Assembly: GCA_022561675.1 (NCBI GenBank)
Contig: JADFQT010000165.1
Span: forward strand, 1 to 5,997
Origin: Chloroflexota bacterium
Lineage (GTDB): Bacteria > Chloroflexota > Dehalococcoidia > Lucifugimonadales > UBA3495
Reading direction: 5' to 3'
DNA length: 5,997 nt
This document shows positions 4,906 to 5,997 of this stretch, piece after piece (positions within the stretch are counted from its first letter, which is position 1; every line of letters begins with the position of its first letter). A program made the position numbers and the translations under genes. The notes beneath the pieces were generated by a model, which was not told the origin of the DNA, ran no database searches, and worked only from the letters and a program-made list of their open reading frames with translations.

Positions 4906-4960
4906 CTACTTCGGTCCAACCGGGGGGCCAACCAACCGGGCTAGTCCCAGTTAGGAGCGA

Positions 4961-4976
4961 CTGCGGCGGCCCGCAG
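4961..4976 (+). promoter_or_regulatory. Hairpin touching the serC ribosome-binding site
   Basis: CTGCGG (4961-4966) pairs with CCGCAG (4971-4976) around a CGGC loop. The last two bases of the 3' arm are the first two bases of the Shine-Dalgarno AGGAG (4975-4979) that precedes the ATG at 4984. In the mRNA this GC-rich stem could partly occlude the ribosome site. No ligand-binding domain is recognisable in the short leader. Confidence 0.35.
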
Positions 4977-4983
4977 GAGAAAG

Positions 4984-5997
4984 ATGACCGAGAGAGTTTT
5001 TAACTTCGCCGCTGGGCCGGCAGTCCTGCCGGAACCGGTGCTGGAGGAAGCTCAGCGCGACCTTTTCGCCATGCCCGGCCTGGGCATGTCGGTCTTGGAA
5101 ATGAGCCACCGCTCCAAAACCATCATGGATATGATGGAGCAGGCCGAGGCCGACATCCGGACGCTGGCCGGCCTTCCCAGCAGCTACGCTGTACTGTTTC
5201 TACAGGGTGGCGCCTCGCTGCAATTCTCCATGGTGCCCATGAACCTGCTGTCCCCCGACGGCCAGGCCGACCACATCGTTTCCGGACATTTCGCCAAGTT
5301 GGCGTTGCAAGAAGCCCAGAAGGTGGGCCGCGTCAATGTTGCCGGCACCACCGAAGCTCAGGGGTTTGCTCGGGTTCCTTACCAGGAGGAGCTAGAGTTA
5401 AACCCCAACGCCGCTTACGTCCACTTCACCGCCAACAACACAATATTTGGCACCGAATGGAAAACCGAGCCAGAAGTGGGGGAAGTACCCCTGGTTGCCG
5501 ACATCTCTTCCAACGCCTTCAGCAAGCCGCTGGACGTGACCAAGTATGGACTGATTTACGCCGGAGCCCAGAAGAATCTGGGAATAGCCGGGGTCACCCT
5601 GGTCATTATTCGGGAAGACCTGGTATCCCGCAGCCCCGATGCATTGCCAACCATGCTAAGTTATAAAGCCCAGCAAAAAGCCGGCTCAGCCTTCAATACT
5701 CCCCCGGTCTTCGGCATTTACATCCTTGGGCTGGTGATCAAGTGGATCCTCCAGCAGGGTGGTTTGCCGGAGATGGCCCGGCGGAATCAGGAAAAGGCTC
5801 AGCTGCTTTATGACCTGCTGGACTCATCCGAGTTCTACCGAGGTCACGCCATGCCCGGGGACCGTTCGCCCATGAACGTAACCTTCCGGTTGCCCGATGA
5901 AGAGTTGGAGCAGCGGTTCGTCGACCAGGCCGCTGCCGCCGGATTGACTAACTTAAAGGGATACCGCTCGTTGGGCGGTATCCGCGCCTCAATTTAC
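4984..5997 (+). CDS. serC: Phosphoserine aminotransferase, 3' end cut off by window
   Basis: SerC catalyses the PLP-dependent conversion of 3-phosphohydroxypyruvate plus glutamate to phosphoserine, the second step of serine synthesis; it can also serve PLP synthesis. The 338 residues seen cover all but roughly the last 20 of a ~360-residue enzyme. Motifs in order: FNFAAGPAVLP (6-16), GMSVLEMSHRS (34-44), LQGGASLQF (73-81), NNT with Thr153, ADISSN with Asp173, and the PLP lysine Lys197 in YAGAQKNLG. FNTPPVFGIYI follows, and the frame leaves the window in GGIRASIY. Start 4984 follows AGGAG by four bases. The QGGASLQF form is the gram-positive/Bacteroidetes style, not the E. coli HGGGRGQF form. 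Two expected residues differ: Phe103 occupies the position of the PLP-stacking Trp102 of E. coli, and Tyr327 replaces the His of the GHR phosphate-binding motif. serA is a plausible next gene, but it is out of view. Confidence 0.95.
   Translation, partial: MTERVFNFAAGPAVLPEPVLEEAQRDLFAMPGLGMSVLEMSHRSKTIMDMMEQAEADIRTLAGLPSSYAVLFLQGGASLQFSMVPMNLLSPDGQADHIVSGHFAKLALQEAQKVGRVNVAGTTEAQGFARVPYQEELELNPNAAYVHFTANNTIFGTEWKTEPEVGEVPLVADISSNAFSKPLDVTKYGLIYAGAQKNLGIAGVTLVIIREDLVSRSPDALPTMLSYKAQQKAGSAFNTPPVFGIYILGLVIKWILQQGGLPEMARRNQEKAQLLYDLLDSSEFYRGHAMPGDRSPMNVTFRLPDEELEQRFVDQAAAAGLTNLKGYRSLGGIRASIY

Noticed and set aside
4881..4915. T-box-like sequence AGGGTGGCA upstream of serC, whose UGGC would even suit the G73 discriminator of a serine tRNA
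   Set aside because: The following CCGCG is broken (GTCCGC), no matching antiterminator arm or convincing Stem I/specifier loop is found, and the bases form the spacer of a good TTGACA-N17-TAGACT promoter.

Overview
This window looks like a chromosomal segment of a moderately GC-rich, free-living bacterium. The protein flavour (F420/FMN luciferase-like monooxygenase, GMC oxidoreductase, two-domain NIPSNAP protein, stand-alone LexA-type winged helix, gram-positive-style SerC) and the REP-like palindromes at the left edge suggest an uncultured Chloroflexota of the SAR202/Dehalococcoidia type. That placement rests on family resemblance from memory, not on a search. I see no RNA gene, CRISPR array, transposase or phage gene.

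Layout. Positions 1-357 hold no convincing gene and are dense in palindromes: a pair of 8-bp hairpins in inverted orientation, a degenerate composite of two REP-type elements, and two overlapping, mutually exclusive hairpins. Positions 358-3662 carry three minus-strand genes, transcribed in the order LLM-family monooxygenase, GMC oxidoreductase, NIPSNAP protein. A good sigma70-like promoter (TTGACA-N17-TACAGT) precedes the first. A weaker one may serve the NIPSNAP gene separately.

Positions 3663-4983 are mostly noncoding or decayed. They contain two overlapping small plus-strand ORFs, each with one predicted membrane helix, behind a very strong Shine-Dalgarno. These are followed by a short N-terminal relic of a short-chain dehydrogenase, then a LexA-like winged-helix gene broken by an in-frame TGA. 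From 4984 to the right edge runs serC (phosphoserine aminotransferase), cut off by the window shortly before its expected C-terminus, with its own TTGACA-N17-TAGACT promoter.

How the genes work together. The three minus-strand genes are all compatible with oxidative breakdown of an organic substrate: a flavin or F420 oxidoreductase, an FAD alcohol dehydrogenase/oxidase, and a ferredoxin-like alpha/beta-barrel protein. No substrate can be named. serC belongs to serine (and possibly pyridoxal phosphate) biosynthesis and is functionally unrelated. I did not find a clearly new multi-gene system. The most worthwhile leads are the small membrane-protein pair, the interrupted winged-helix gene, the SerC active-site substitutions and the REP-type cluster.
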